Source: a virus
IMG/VR virus record: IMGVR_UViG_3300027792_000033
Span: 1-44,151 of that record
Direction: 5' to 3' (one strand)
DNA length: 44,151 nucleotides
Positions within the stretch are counted from its first letter, which is position 1, and each line of letters begins with the position of its first letter. A model generated the notes under the pieces. It ran no database searches, was not told where the DNA came from, and worked only from the letters and a program-made list of their open reading frames with translations. A program made the translations under genes and the position numbers. Shown here piece after piece: positions 1 through 8,751 of this stretch.

Positions 1-138
1 AATAATCGCGGGGAATAAAACTGCAGCCTGCGCCGGGGAAATCGGCATGGATAATGTGCAGATCGTGGAGAGCGACGGCAGCAAAATAATTGCAGTTAAG
101 CGTACTGATCTTGACCTTAACGACAAACCCGCTCGTGC
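1..138. repeat. Left copy of terminal overlap
   Basis: The first 138 bases recur at 44014-44151 with two differences (127 A versus 44140 G; 130 C versus 44143 A). Both differences are third codon positions (Lys and Pro codons) of the ParB-like gene and are silent. Joining the ends restores one reading frame, so the unique circle is about 44,013 bp. Confidence 0.93.
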
Positions 139-490
139 GCTAGCTTTTGCTGATAACCGAGTTGCCGAAATAGATTTGGACTGGAGCGCTGAGGAAATTG
201 CTAGGGCACAATTGGACGGCGTGGATATTGAGGACTTTTTTACGCAGAGCGAAATTGATAATTTAACACCTATAGATATGGATTATGAAAAAGAGTGGGA
301 AGGGATGCCTGAATTTGATAACCCGCAAAAGGCATTTAAAAGTATTTACGTACATTTCGAGAATATAGAAGATTTTAATTCATTCATAAAAATTGTTAAA
401 CAAAATATTAACGAAAAAACTAAGTCTATATGGTACCCAGAAAAAAAACGCGAAAATATGAAAGATATTGGATATATAAATGAATCCTGA
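1..490 (+). CDS. ParB-like nuclease-domain protein, 3' part (continues from 43880)
   Basis: This is the C-terminal part of a protein whose start lies at 43880; across the circular junction it is 207 residues. The frame is open from base 2, so the ATG at 47 is internal. The N-terminal half looks like a ParB/Srx-type domain: 'IIAGNKTAACAGEIG' resembles the nucleotide-binding GxxR/T region, and 'LNDKPARALAFADNR' follows the usual ParB-N order. The tail ends in 'EKTKSIWYP', a segment I associate with phage ParB-like proteins next to DNA-modification genes. It overlaps the next gene, a TET-associated-type glycosyltransferase, by 11 bases, so the two are probably translationally coupled and act in the same pathway on phage DNA. 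The biochemical role is not known from sequence. Confidence 0.8.
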   Translation, partial: IIAGNKTAACAGEIGMDNVQIVESDGSKIIAVKRTDLDLNDKPARALAFADNRVAEIDLDWSAEEIARAQLDGVDIEDFFTQSEIDNLTPIDMDYEKEWEGMPEFDNPQKAFKSIYVHFENIEDFNSFIKIVKQNINEKTKSIWYPEKKRENMKDIGYINES

Positions 491-1325
491 ATATCCAATT
501 TATATTATCTCTAAAGGCCGATGGGATACTCGATTAACAAGCAAAACACTAGAAAAATTAAAAATCCCATATAAAATAGTGATTGAACCACAAGAATATG
601 AACAATATTCATCAGTAATAAATAAAGACAAAATATTAGTTTTACCTTTTTCTAATTTAGGGCAGGGTGGTATTCCGGCAAGAAATTGGGTATGGGAGCA
701 TTCAATTTCAGTTGGAGCTACAAGACATTGGATAATGGATGATAATATAAAGCATTTTCAGCGCAAAAATAATGGGAAAAGAATATATGTCCATGATGGG
801 ACTATATTTAAAGCTATGGAAGATTTCGTTGATCGTTATGAAAATATAGCACTTGCTGGACCTGATTATTACTTTATGGGTGACTTGTCGCTAACAAGAA
901 GGGCAAAAAAACCATTTTTACAAAATACAAGGATATACTCTTGTATTTTAATTAAAAATGATATCCCGTATAGATGGAGAGGCAGATATAACGAAGATAC
1001 AGACCTATCTCTAAGGGCATTAAAAGATGGCTGGTGTACGATACAATTCAAAGCATTTTTGCAAGGCAAATCAACAACAATGACTATGAAAGGCGGTAAT
1101 ACTGAAAGCCTGTATAAATTGCAAAACGAAGACGGCCGGTTATTAATGGCTAAATCATTGCAAGAGCAACATCCTGATGTAGCAAAAATTACAAAAAAAT
1201 GGGGAAGATGGCAGCATCAAGTAGATTATAGGCCATTTAAAAATAATAGATTGATTAAAAAAGATAATATTATTATACCAAAAGGTATAAATAATTATGG
1301 GATGGAACTAATAAAACTTATATGA
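480..1325 (+). CDS. TET-associated-type glycosyltransferase (TAGT-like), putative DNA base glycosylation
   Basis: A 281-residue protein resembling the TAGT family, glycosyltransferase-fold enzymes that phages encode near DNA hypermodification genes. Visible features are an N-terminal 'YPIYIISKGRWDTRLTSK' nucleotide-sugar binding start, the DxD-like metal site 'HWIMDDNI' near residue 90, the 'GRYNEDTDLSLRAL' block near residue 175, and a conserved end 'WGRWQHQVDYRPF'. It lies between a ParB-like gene and the terminase genes, as expected for an enzyme that modifies DNA before packaging. No TET/JBP oxygenase is seen in the window, so the acceptor base may be made by the host, by an unrecognised enzyme, or may be a different nucleotide. 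Family assignment is from motif memory; substrate is inferred. Confidence 0.7.
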   Translation: MNPEYPIYIISKGRWDTRLTSKTLEKLKIPYKIVIEPQEYEQYSSVINKDKILVLPFSNLGQGGIPARNWVWEHSISVGATRHWIMDDNIKHFQRKNNGKRIYVHDGTIFKAMEDFVDRYENIALAGPDYYFMGDLSLTRRAKKPFLQNTRIYSCILIKNDIPYRWRGRYNEDTDLSLRALKDGWCTIQFKAFLQGKSTTMTMKGGNTESLYKLQNEDGRLLMAKSLQEQHPDVAKITKKWGRWQHQVDYRPFKNNRLIKKDNIIIPKGINNYGMELIKLI

Positions 1326-1717
1326 ATACTTCAAATCCAGGAAAAAAAGAGCATAAAGGGACAAAAAATCTTATCCCTGTAAAAAAAGGTGAGCGCAGAA
1401 ATCCCACCGGACGCAATCAATACACCTGGCTGCGCGAATCCGGCATTAAAGTGCTTGAGGAAATGTTAGAGCACGGTGGGAAGAAAAAGGAGTCGCTTCG
1501 GCTTATCCTTGAAAAATTACGCTATGAATTTCTTGTTAAGGGCAATGTTGCTGCAGGTAAGGAATTGCTCGACCGTGTATTCGGCAGACCGCATCAAAGT
1601 GTTGATGTTACTACTAATGGACAAAATATAGGCGCTCTTCCGGTAGATATTGACGTGTCAAAGATAACAGAATCAGAAAAGGAAGCTTTAAGAAGTGCGA
1701 TCAAAAGATCGAAATAG
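1322..1717 (+). CDS. Putative terminase small subunit (DUF5681-like)
   Basis: A 131-residue basic protein that overlaps the preceding stop (ATGA) and the terminase large subunit start. The N-terminal 'KKGERRNPTGRNQYTW' and the later 'LLDRVFGRPHQSVDV' are typical of small proteins encoded just before large terminases. The expected role is recognition of the packaging site and regulation of the large subunit. The call rests on position and these two segments; no helix-turn-helix is obvious by eye. Confidence 0.65.
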   Translation: MNTSNPGKKEHKGTKNLIPVKKGERRNPTGRNQYTWLRESGIKVLEEMLEHGGKKKESLRLILEKLRYEFLVKGNVAAGKELLDRVFGRPHQSVDVTTNGQNIGALPVDIDVSKITESEKEALRSAIKRSK

Positions 1718-3260
1718 CATTGGCACTATAGACTATGAGACTAAAGAGGGGCTATTTAGTGCCGCTGTTGCATTGTCTAGATGCTATCTTGAGGACTTTG
1801 TATCTTTGACTTTTAGCGCGTTTCAATTCAAGTGGTATCACAAGCTTTTATGCTCTAAGCTTGACGATGTTATAACTGGTAAAATAACTCGCTTAATGGT
1901 TTTTATGCCACCTCAGCACAGCAAAACAGAGCTTGTGTCAAGAAGGTTTCCAGCTTTTTTACTCGGTCGTGATCCGTTTACAAAAATCGCATCTTGCACG
2001 TATAGTTCAGATTTAGCGCAAAAATTGAATCGTGATGTTCAGCGCATTATTGATGACGAGCTTTATAGATATATTTTCCCGCATACGACATTATCTGGTA
2101 AAAGCAGTTTAAACGTGCAAGATAACAGCACGTACACAAGAACGACAGATTTTTTTGAGATAGTAGGGTATAGAGGCATGTATAAATCTGTTGGAACAGG
2201 CGGACCGCTTACGGGAAACACTGTTGACTATGGAATCATTGACGATCCGATAAAGGATGCTGTTGAGGCGCACTCACAAACATATAGGAATAGAGTCTGG
2301 GAGTGGTACAATGACGTCTTTGTTACTCGTATGCATAACAACTCGCGACAAATAATTACTTTGACAAGGTGGCATGAAGACGATTTGGCAGGAAGAATAC
2401 TATCTTCAGAAAAAGACAAGTGGACAATCGTTTCTTTCCCTGCTATAAAAGAAGATGATAAAAATAAAGATGATATAAGAAAGATTGGTGAAGCCCTTTG
2501 GCCTGAACGACATAGCTTAGAAAGAATACTTGACATTAAAAGCAAATCGCAAAGAACATTTACTAGCTTATATCAACAGCGCCCATCTCCATCGGAAGGC
2601 GCGTTGTTTAAAAGTCACTATTGGAAGTACTGGATACCAAAAGGTTCATCGCTTCCTGTTGTAAGCAAAAAAATGCCGAATGGAAATTTTGTACAATGCG
2701 AAACAGTAGAGCTCCCGGAAGATATGCACAATATAATTGACGCATGGGATTTATCGTTTAACAATTCTCCGACAAGCGCAAGATGCAGCGGACAAAAGTG
2801 GGCGATAAAGGACAATAAAAAATACCTGCTTAACTCAACTGTCGGACTATTTGAATATGTTCAATCTATCGAAGAAATAAAAAAACTAAAATCTATTGAC
2901 CAAAGAACAACGGCAGTTCTTATTGAGGAAGCAGCTAACGGGCATGCTGCTATATCTGAGCTCAGAACTAGAATTGATGGAGTAATCGGTATAAAGCCAA
3001 TAGGATCAAAAACAGCAAGAGCTCTTGATGTTACGCACTCAATGAGCGTTGTTGCTCAATGCGAATCTGGGCAATTGTATTTGCCTCATCCTATGCTTTT
3101 TGGCTGGGTTGACGAGTTTATTGAAGAATTCTCGATGTTTCCTAACGGTAAATATTGCGACCAGGTTGACGCCACCGTACATGCGATAGTTTACTTGTCT
3201 TCATGCGGCGGCGTAATGGTAACTGCTGAATCACTTCTTGAGGAAGGTTTTTTTGAGTGA
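1695..3260 (+). CDS. terL: Terminase large subunit (packaging ATPase and nuclease)
   Basis: A 521-residue DNA packaging motor. The ATPase half shows a Walker A-like 'MPPQHSKTE' at residues 71-79, Walker B 'DYGIIDDP' at 178-185 and the coupling-type 'LTRWHEDD' near 223-230. The nuclease half shows RNase H-fold acidic sites: 'IIDAWDLSF' near 347-355, 'VLIEEAANG' near 408-416 and 'DQVDATVHA' near the end. It starts at GTG 1695 with an AAAGGAAG ribosome site upstream and overlaps the small subunit gene. Length is normal for the family. Headful packaging is compatible with the permuted ends but is not proven by the sequence. Confidence 0.93.
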   Translation: MRSKDRNSIGTIDYETKEGLFSAAVALSRCYLEDFVSLTFSAFQFKWYHKLLCSKLDDVITGKITRLMVFMPPQHSKTELVSRRFPAFLLGRDPFTKIASCTYSSDLAQKLNRDVQRIIDDELYRYIFPHTTLSGKSSLNVQDNSTYTRTTDFFEIVGYRGMYKSVGTGGPLTGNTVDYGIIDDPIKDAVEAHSQTYRNRVWEWYNDVFVTRMHNNSRQIITLTRWHEDDLAGRILSSEKDKWTIVSFPAIKEDDKNKDDIRKIGEALWPERHSLERILDIKSKSQRTFTSLYQQRPSPSEGALFKSHYWKYWIPKGSSLPVVSKKMPNGNFVQCETVELPEDMHNIIDAWDLSFNNSPTSARCSGQKWAIKDNKKYLLNSTVGLFEYVQSIEEIKKLKSIDQRTTAVLIEEAANGHAAISELRTRIDGVIGIKPIGSKTARALDVTHSMSVVAQCESGQLYLPHPMLFGWVDEFIEEFSMFPNGKYCDQVDATVHAIVYLSSCGGVMVTAESLLEEGFFE

Positions 3261-5482
3261 ATACACAAATTTCGCCGATTTTAAACGAGTATGGAGAGAA
3301 TATAATAAAGTCTGTAATACCTAATCTTGATCCGTATTTTTTTGTGCCTGCAATTGCTGGCACCAATATAACAAGTGAAAATATATCTGAGCAGCCTTAC
3401 AAGTTTCATCCGTGGGTATACAGATGTGTAAATGTAATAATGATAAACTTGGCAAGGCTAAAAAAAATAATTGTAACAATAGACGGAAGCGAAACAATAA
3501 AAGACCACGAGGCACTAAATGTCCTTAGAAACCCGAATGAGTTATTGTCTGAAAATGATTTGTGGCAATCTATAATTTGCGCTTTACTTCTTCCGTGCGG
3601 TGTGTCAACTGGTTCAACAGTAAAGGGCGGTACGTGTTTTTTAATTGCAGATTCAGGTAAGGAGTACGATGGCGGGAGAGTAAATCTAAGAAAAGGCGAA
3701 ATACCTGAATATTTTTATCCTTACGATGAATCCGCAGTTACACCTGTTACAGAAGTGAAGGGCGGTATAAAGCGGCTTGTAGCGTGGTCTTTAAAAACAA
3801 ATGCTTCAAAAGGTAAATTGTATAAACCTGAAAATTTAATCCGGATAAGGATGTACAACCCTTACGACTGGCTTAGCGGTATAGCGCAATTCACACCGGC
3901 ACAATTAGCTATGTCACAAGATATAAGGGCAGATGTATACAACACGAAGTTTTTTGATAATAACGCTGTTCCTGCAGGAATACTTAAAGCAAAGCAAAAT
4001 GTGACTACTGAACAGCTAAAAATGGCTGTTAAAATGTTTTACCAAAACTATGGCGGTGCTGGAAATGTCAATCGTGTTGCAGCTTTACCAATGGATATGG
4101 ATTATCAACACATAGGATTCACTCACCAGGACATGCAATGGAAGGATCAAAAAGATTATAACAGGAACGAAATAATATCAGTTTACGGGCTTAATAAAAT
4201 AGCGGTTGGCGATTATGAAAACATCAACTATGCTACTATTAACGCTGGGCGGAAGATGCTTTGGACTGACACGTATATACCTCTAAACGAGATTATATGG
4301 TCTGCGATAAATACGCAATGGATCAGTAATATACCTGGTGTTAGTGTTCTAGGTACAAGCGATTACTCAACAGTAGAGGCGTTGCAGGATGACTATGAAA
4401 GCAAGTCAAGAATAGCGGCTGTCATGGTAAAGGATTTAGGGTTCCCGCCTGTCATGGCTGCTAAAATTGCTAAAATCCCTATTAGCAATGAAGATATAGA
4501 GAAGTACCCGTGGTTAAGTGAAAAGCAGACTTATGGGCCGTCTATAAACATACCTGATTTTGATGAAAGTTATAGCGATAAAAACGGTGGCAACGATAAT
4601 GATGAAAGTAAAAAATATATTAAAAAAGCGATAGAGTTACCGAGCCTTATAAATAAAATAGAAGTCGGTAGTGATGAGTGGACAAATATATCTCGTGATT
4701 ATATCGCAAAGGCGCTTGAGCCAGGTGAGGCAGAGTTCATCTACTTTGTAAACAAATTTTTTGTATCTCAAAGAAATATGTTACAAGACAAAGTTGACGA
4801 ATGGCTTGAGATGCAGAAAACAAGCAAAACTATACTTGTTAAGGATTTATCTATAATAACGTTTGAAGAGTTCCTATTTGATAAAACAATTGAGACTGAA
4901 AAGATTGTGAAGGCTCTTACTCCTGCTTATAAGCAACAAATAAAAAGAGCGTCAATAAGGGTTGGTAATGAAATCGGAGAGCTTATAAATTGGAATCTCA
5001 AAAGCAAAGACATTGACAGGTTTATAGAAAAGAGAATAAAAGATTTAAAAGAAATAAACAACACTACGTTTGAAGCCGTAAAATCAAGCGTCAGCGACAC
5101 GATTACAGATGCTATAAAAAACAATTGGACGCCTCAACAAATTGCAAAAGAAATAAAGACAAATATTTTTGACAATTTTGAGACAAGAAAAAATCAGTCA
5201 ATGACAATAGCAAGAACCGAAACCGGAATAGTAAGTTCAGACGTAAGGTATGATGCGTTCAAAGCTGAGGGTATAGAATATCATCAATGGCTTAATGCGG
5301 CAGATGAACGGGTAAGAAGTTCTCACATTGAAAACACTAGCGGCGGTGAAGGTGGTAACGTAATTAAAGTTGGCGACAGGTTCCCGGTAACCGGCCTTAT
5401 GCACCCGAACGATACATCAACTGGAAACCTTGCTGAGTTCATAAATTGCAGATGTGTTGCTATAGCTTATAAGGGGGATTAG
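3257..5482 (+). CDS. Portal protein fused to MuF/SPP1 gp7-like minor head domain
   Basis: A 741-residue protein. The first ~430 residues match HK97-type portals ('HPWVYRCVNVIM', 'YNPYDWLSGIAQFTPAQLA', 'YGLNKIAVGDYENINYATIN'). The last ~150 residues match the MuF/SPP1 gp7 minor head family ('ARTETGIVSSDVRYDAFK', 'EYHQWLNAADERVRSSH', 'FINCRCVAIAY'). The portal forms the 12-subunit packaging vertex; MuF-type proteins sit in the head and sometimes carry effector domains. In most phages these are two genes; here they form one chain through a ~200-residue linker with helical, charged character. The GTG start at 3257 overlaps the terminase stop; AGGAAGG lies upstream. Confidence 0.88.
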   Translation: MNTQISPILNEYGENIIKSVIPNLDPYFFVPAIAGTNITSENISEQPYKFHPWVYRCVNVIMINLARLKKIIVTIDGSETIKDHEALNVLRNPNELLSENDLWQSIICALLLPCGVSTGSTVKGGTCFLIADSGKEYDGGRVNLRKGEIPEYFYPYDESAVTPVTEVKGGIKRLVAWSLKTNASKGKLYKPENLIRIRMYNPYDWLSGIAQFTPAQLAMSQDIRADVYNTKFFDNNAVPAGILKAKQNVTTEQLKMAVKMFYQNYGGAGNVNRVAALPMDMDYQHIGFTHQDMQWKDQKDYNRNEIISVYGLNKIAVGDYENINYATINAGRKMLWTDTYIPLNEIIWSAINTQWISNIPGVSVLGTSDYSTVEALQDDYESKSRIAAVMVKDLGFPPVMAAKIAKIPISNEDIEKYPWLSEKQTYGPSINIPDFDESYSDKNGGNDNDESKKYIKKAIELPSLINKIEVGSDEWTNISRDYIAKALEPGEAEFIYFVNKFFVSQRNMLQDKVDEWLEMQKTSKTILVKDLSIITFEEFLFDKTIETEKIVKALTPAYKQQIKRASIRVGNEIGELINWNLKSKDIDRFIEKRIKDLKEINNTTFEAVKSSVSDTITDAIKNNWTPQQIAKEIKTNIFDNFETRKNQSMTIARTETGIVSSDVRYDAFKAEGIEYHQWLNAADERVRSSHIENTSGGEGGNVIKVGDRFPVTGLMHPNDTSTGNLAEFINCRCVAIAYKGD

Positions 5483-5650
5483 ATGATTGATGGATTAAAT
5501 GTTAAAAAGCGTGGACGGCCTAAAATTGATAAAGACAAGTATAAAGAAGTAGAAGAAGATTTGATTAGACAAGATAATATTGTGCATGCAAAAGTAAGTA
5601 ATTGCTTTATACTTCGTCAACCAGTTAACAGGATGATTGTAATGATCTAA
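5483..5650 (+). CDS. Small basic hypothetical protein, AT-hook-like
   Basis: A 55-residue ORF starting directly after the portal stop, preceded by a strong AAGGGGG ribosome site. It contains 'VKKRGRPKIDKDK', a GRP core flanked by basic residues as in AT-hook DNA-binding peptides, then a charged helix. Its function is unknown. The tight spacing and ribosome site argue that it is real. Confidence 0.6.
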   Translation: MIDGLNVKKRGRPKIDKDKYKEVEEDLIRQDNIVHAKVSNCFILRQPVNRMIVMI

Positions 5651-5672
5651 TTAATGAGCGGACTGGTCATAT

Positions 5673-5870
5673 ATGGATATTGTTTATGAGTGCAGGTGCG
5701 TAAATTGCAACAGACTTTTTTTTACTCTTGATAAAATATCAGGTGAAATTGAAATAACTATTTTATGTCATCGATGCGCTGTTAAAAATTACATTATTAT
5801 TTCATCAACTACTATCGGGAAGGTTGGTAACAATGGAAGCTTTAGAGTTAGAAAAAATATACGGGACTAG
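5673..5870 (+). CDS. Com-like zinc-ribbon protein
   Basis: A 65-residue protein with 'CRCVNCNRLFF' and 'ILCHRCAVKNY', two CxxC knuckles about 20 residues apart. This matches the Mu Com family of small zinc proteins, often found among phage head genes. In Mu, Com binds mRNA and activates translation of the DNA-modification gene mom. No mom is recognised here, though the phage has a TAGT-like modification gene. The last 38 bases overlap the prohead protease start. The ribosome site is weak (GAGCGGACTGG). Confidence 0.6.
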   Translation: MDIVYECRCVNCNRLFFTLDKISGEIEITILCHRCAVKNYIIISSTTIGKVGNNGSFRVRKNIRD

Positions 5871-6846
5871 TGACGAGGAGCAAATTATAAAGCTAAAAAC
5901 AGTCGATAAGCAAGTAAAGGCGATTTCGTTTAAACCAAAACTTGTTGAGATTGACTCTAAGACTTGCAAAAGCATGTGTGATAAAATAGGTCTTGAGTAT
6001 TTGTCAGGATACGAAAATAGAATATTACAGTATAAAATATCAGATGAATCGTGCGACAGGTACGGCGACATAGTAAGATACAGCGGGGCAGATATTAAAG
6101 ACTACATGAATAACCCTGTTGTTCTGTTTGCGCATAATTATCAAGACTTTCCAATAGGAAATTCTTTAAAGGTATGGAAGGATAACGCATCTAAATGTTT
6201 ATGGTCTTGGGCGATATGCTTTGATGATAGAGTTGATTCTACCGGAAGAAGTGATATTGCTTTTAAATTCGCCTCATCTGGCGCGATGCCTGGATGCTCT
6301 ATCGGATTTATGCCGATAGAATCAAGATCACCATCAAGTGACGAAGAGCGAAAATCTATAGGGCTTGGAAAGTATGGCGTAGAACATGTTAAATGGTCTA
6401 TGCTTGAGTTTAGCGCATGTAGCGTGCCCGCTAATCCTAACGCACTGCTAAATTGCATTGGAACAAAAAGCCTATTTACAAATAGCAATATAAAAAGAAT
6501 TGTTGACGATAGAGATTTTTTCTCTCAATTTATTAGTGACGATATAGCTGAAAAAATAAAGGAGTGTTACAAAAGCTCTAGTTCTATTATCGTTCAAAAT
6601 GATATTAATGAATTAAGCAATAGCGACAATATTGACGATATAATACAAAAGTCTATAATTGAAACGAGAGCCGCTGTTGATAGTGTCGCTTTAGAAATAA
6701 AAGAATTAAAGAAAAAGCTAGATTCTATTGTTGATCTTGTTACTGAAATGTCAAAATGTATCGAACCAAAAAAAGCTGATAAGTCTACCCATTGCGGCAG
6801 CGACATTACCAGTTTTTATAGAGAGATACTGCTTAATAACAAATAA
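5833..6846 (+). CDS. HK97-type prohead protease
   Basis: A 337-residue serine protease of the U35/HK97 prohead family that processes the scaffold part of the capsid protein during head maturation. The catalytic histidine segment 'NPVVLFAHNY' and serine segment 'MLEFSACSVPANPNAL' are both visible in the N-terminal 200 residues. The C-terminal ~130 residues are charged and partly coiled coil and probably act as scaffold. ATG 5833 with AAGG upstream is preferred over a TTG at 5824. It lies directly before the capsid gene, as expected. Confidence 0.9.
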   Translation: MEALELEKIYGTSDEEQIIKLKTVDKQVKAISFKPKLVEIDSKTCKSMCDKIGLEYLSGYENRILQYKISDESCDRYGDIVRYSGADIKDYMNNPVVLFAHNYQDFPIGNSLKVWKDNASKCLWSWAICFDDRVDSTGRSDIAFKFASSGAMPGCSIGFMPIESRSPSSDEERKSIGLGKYGVEHVKWSMLEFSACSVPANPNALLNCIGTKSLFTNSNIKRIVDDRDFFSQFISDDIAEKIKECYKSSSSIIVQNDINELSNSDNIDDIIQKSIIETRAAVDSVALEIKELKKKLDSIVDLVTEMSKCIEPKKADKSTHCGSDITSFYREILLNNK

Positions 6847-6860
6847 CAGAAGGAGTTATC

Positions 6861-8171
6861 ATGGATAACAATTTTGACGAACTGAAGAAAACGCTTGAGG
6901 AGTTCAAGACGCAAAACGAAAAAACTGTTCAGGAGCTTGTATCCAAGCAGTCAAGCGCGTATAACGATACTATCGCAGAGTTAAAATCTGGTATCGAGAA
7001 AGCGCAAAAAGCAATTGAACAAGTAAAAGAAGAATCAGAAAAACGTAAAAATCTTGGCCTCCCGGGTGTTAATGACGAAAAAGAGAAGTTCTCTTTTGCA
7101 AAACTTTTCGGAGCGATGGTAAGAACTAGAGACGGCGAGCCAAACGCTTGGTCTGATGCAGGATTTGAGCGTGAAGTTCTTACAGAGTACGCTAAAAAGC
7201 GCGACGCGTCAAGCATTGACGGTACTAGCGGCGGGTACTTAGTTCCTGAAGAGGTTAAAGGCGATTTGATTGATCTTACTCTTGCACAGATGCCTATTGT
7301 AAATATGGGCATTACTAAGTTTACTGGCTTGTACGGCGATCTTCCTATTCCGAAGCTTACACAGAGACCTACCGCGTATATGGTAGGCGAGACTGCTGCA
7401 CCTGGTAAAACAGACGTGTCATTTGGTGAAATTACTCTGCGACCACATAAGGTAGCTGCTTTTACTAAAATGTCAAGACGTCTTGCATATCAGACTCGTG
7501 GCGCTGCTGAAACCATTATACGCAACTCTCTTTCTGAAGCAATGGCGCTCAAAATGCATGATCAGCTTATCAATGGTATCGGTGCTGCAAATGAGGTTCT
7601 TGGGCTTCGTAATCGCGTTGCTAATATGACCTCTACAACTGCAATCGGATCAAACGGCGGGCGGTTTAAGATCGATAAAGCTTCTGAAATGATCGAAAAT
7701 CTTGATGAAGCTAACGAATACCGCGACACTGGTATGTACGGCTGGTTAATGCGCCCTGTTGTTCTCGGCGGTATGAAGCGTGAGCGCGTGATTGAGTATA
7801 CTTCTGCCCCGTCTTCTGGTGGGATGCCTGTTCTCGGCGACAACCTGCTTATGAGCAATAAGGTACTTGAGGACAAGCTTGGGCACATGCTTAGAACCAC
7901 AACTCAGATTAGCGCAGCAGAAACAAAAGGGACTTCTTCGTCTTGTGCTTACAGTTATTTCGGTAACTGGAAAATGTTCTATCTTGGTTTGTGGCGTGAT
8001 TTTGAACTCCGCATTTCTGATGTTGCTAGTGACGCAAGCGGGAATAGTGCATTCCTGAATGATCAGATTTATCTTGTAGCTTTTCAGGAATTTGATTGCA
8101 GTATTGGTCGTGATACAGCTTTTACTTATGTGCCAGACTGCGAAACGACTAAAAGCTTGTGGACTGACTAA
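6861..8171 (+). CDS. HK97-type major capsid protein
   Basis: A 436-residue capsid subunit. Residues 1-70 form a charged coiled coil, the delta scaffold domain removed by the protease. The mature part begins near the 'SIDGTSGGYLVPEEVKGDLI' segment and contains 'HKVAAFTKMSRRLAYQ' and 'NGIGAANEVLGL', typical of the HK97 fold. The ribosome site AGAAGGAG lies 6 bases upstream of the ATG. The gene is somewhat more GC-rich than its neighbours, consistent with codon selection for high expression. Confidence 0.93.
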   Translation: MDNNFDELKKTLEEFKTQNEKTVQELVSKQSSAYNDTIAELKSGIEKAQKAIEQVKEESEKRKNLGLPGVNDEKEKFSFAKLFGAMVRTRDGEPNAWSDAGFEREVLTEYAKKRDASSIDGTSGGYLVPEEVKGDLIDLTLAQMPIVNMGITKFTGLYGDLPIPKLTQRPTAYMVGETAAPGKTDVSFGEITLRPHKVAAFTKMSRRLAYQTRGAAETIIRNSLSEAMALKMHDQLINGIGAANEVLGLRNRVANMTSTTAIGSNGGRFKIDKASEMIENLDEANEYRDTGMYGWLMRPVVLGGMKRERVIEYTSAPSSGGMPVLGDNLLMSNKVLEDKLGHMLRTTTQISAAETKGTSSSCAYSYFGNWKMFYLGLWRDFELRISDVASDASGNSAFLNDQIYLVAFQEFDCSIGRDTAFTYVPDCETTKSLWTD

Positions 8172-8239
8172 TATAACATAACGCTTAATTATAGCTATCG
8201 AATAGATGGCGCATAACACAAATTGTAAAGGAGATTTAT

Positions 8240-8680
8240 ATGTATAAAGGTTCTGGCAATTTAGGCGAAGACCTTAAAGTGGTCAAAGTGATGAACGGGC
8301 AAACGCTCACAGGTGTTGCCGCTCTGTTTAACGGCGCATCTACTAGCACGTCTGGAATAGATACGCAAGGTTTTAACGACGCTCTATTTCTGCTTAATAT
8401 TAATCAGATCGATAACCCAGCTACAATGACAGCGGCCATTTACGAATCTGATGTAAATAGCAGTGCTTCTGCCGTTGCTATTACCGGCGCAGATTTTGGC
8501 GTTTTCTCTAAAAGCAATCAGGGGCCATTTTCTGGATCAGTAAAGTGCTCTGAAAAAAAGCGGTATCTTTTTATGCGAACTCAACAGAGCGGCCCAACCG
8601 CGTCCTATAGCGCAACCGTCTTGCTCGGTGCAGCAGCGTCAAATCCTTGCTCAACTTCGTTGAACAAGTTTGAAGTGTAA
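8240..8680 (+). CDS. Probable head decoration protein
   Basis: A 146-residue protein rich in Ser, Thr, Ala and Gly, with alternating beta-like segments ('DALFLLNINQID', 'ATMTAAIYESD', 'ASYSATVLLGAAAS'). It has its own strong ribosome site (AAAGGAG) and is followed by a terminator. Its position directly after the capsid gene and its beta-rich composition suggest a capsid decoration or stabilising protein. No family is recognised with certainty. Confidence 0.55.
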   Translation: MYKGSGNLGEDLKVVKVMNGQTLTGVAALFNGASTSTSGIDTQGFNDALFLLNINQIDNPATMTAAIYESDVNSSASAVAITGADFGVFSKSNQGPFSGSVKCSEKKRYLFMRTQQSGPTASYSATVLLGAAASNPCSTSLNKFEV

Positions 8681-8703
8681 TTAGTATTATCTATAACAAA
8701 TAG

Positions 8704-8730
8704 CGGCGAGGGTAAAACCTCGCCGTATTT
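8704..8730 (+). terminator. Rho-independent terminator after capsid genes
   Basis: An 8-base-pair GC-rich stem (CGGCGAGG at 8704-8711 with CCTCGCCG at 8718-8725) with a 6-base loop, followed by TATTTA. It lies 24 bases after the decoration gene and may keep capsid expression above that of downstream genes. Confidence 0.75.
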
Positions 8731-8751
8731 ACAATTATCAAAGGCTATAAA

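Noticed and set aside
480-1325. Calling the glycosyltransferase part of a complete TET-type system
   Set aside because: No oxygenase with an HxD...H iron site was found in the window, so only the transferase is claimed.
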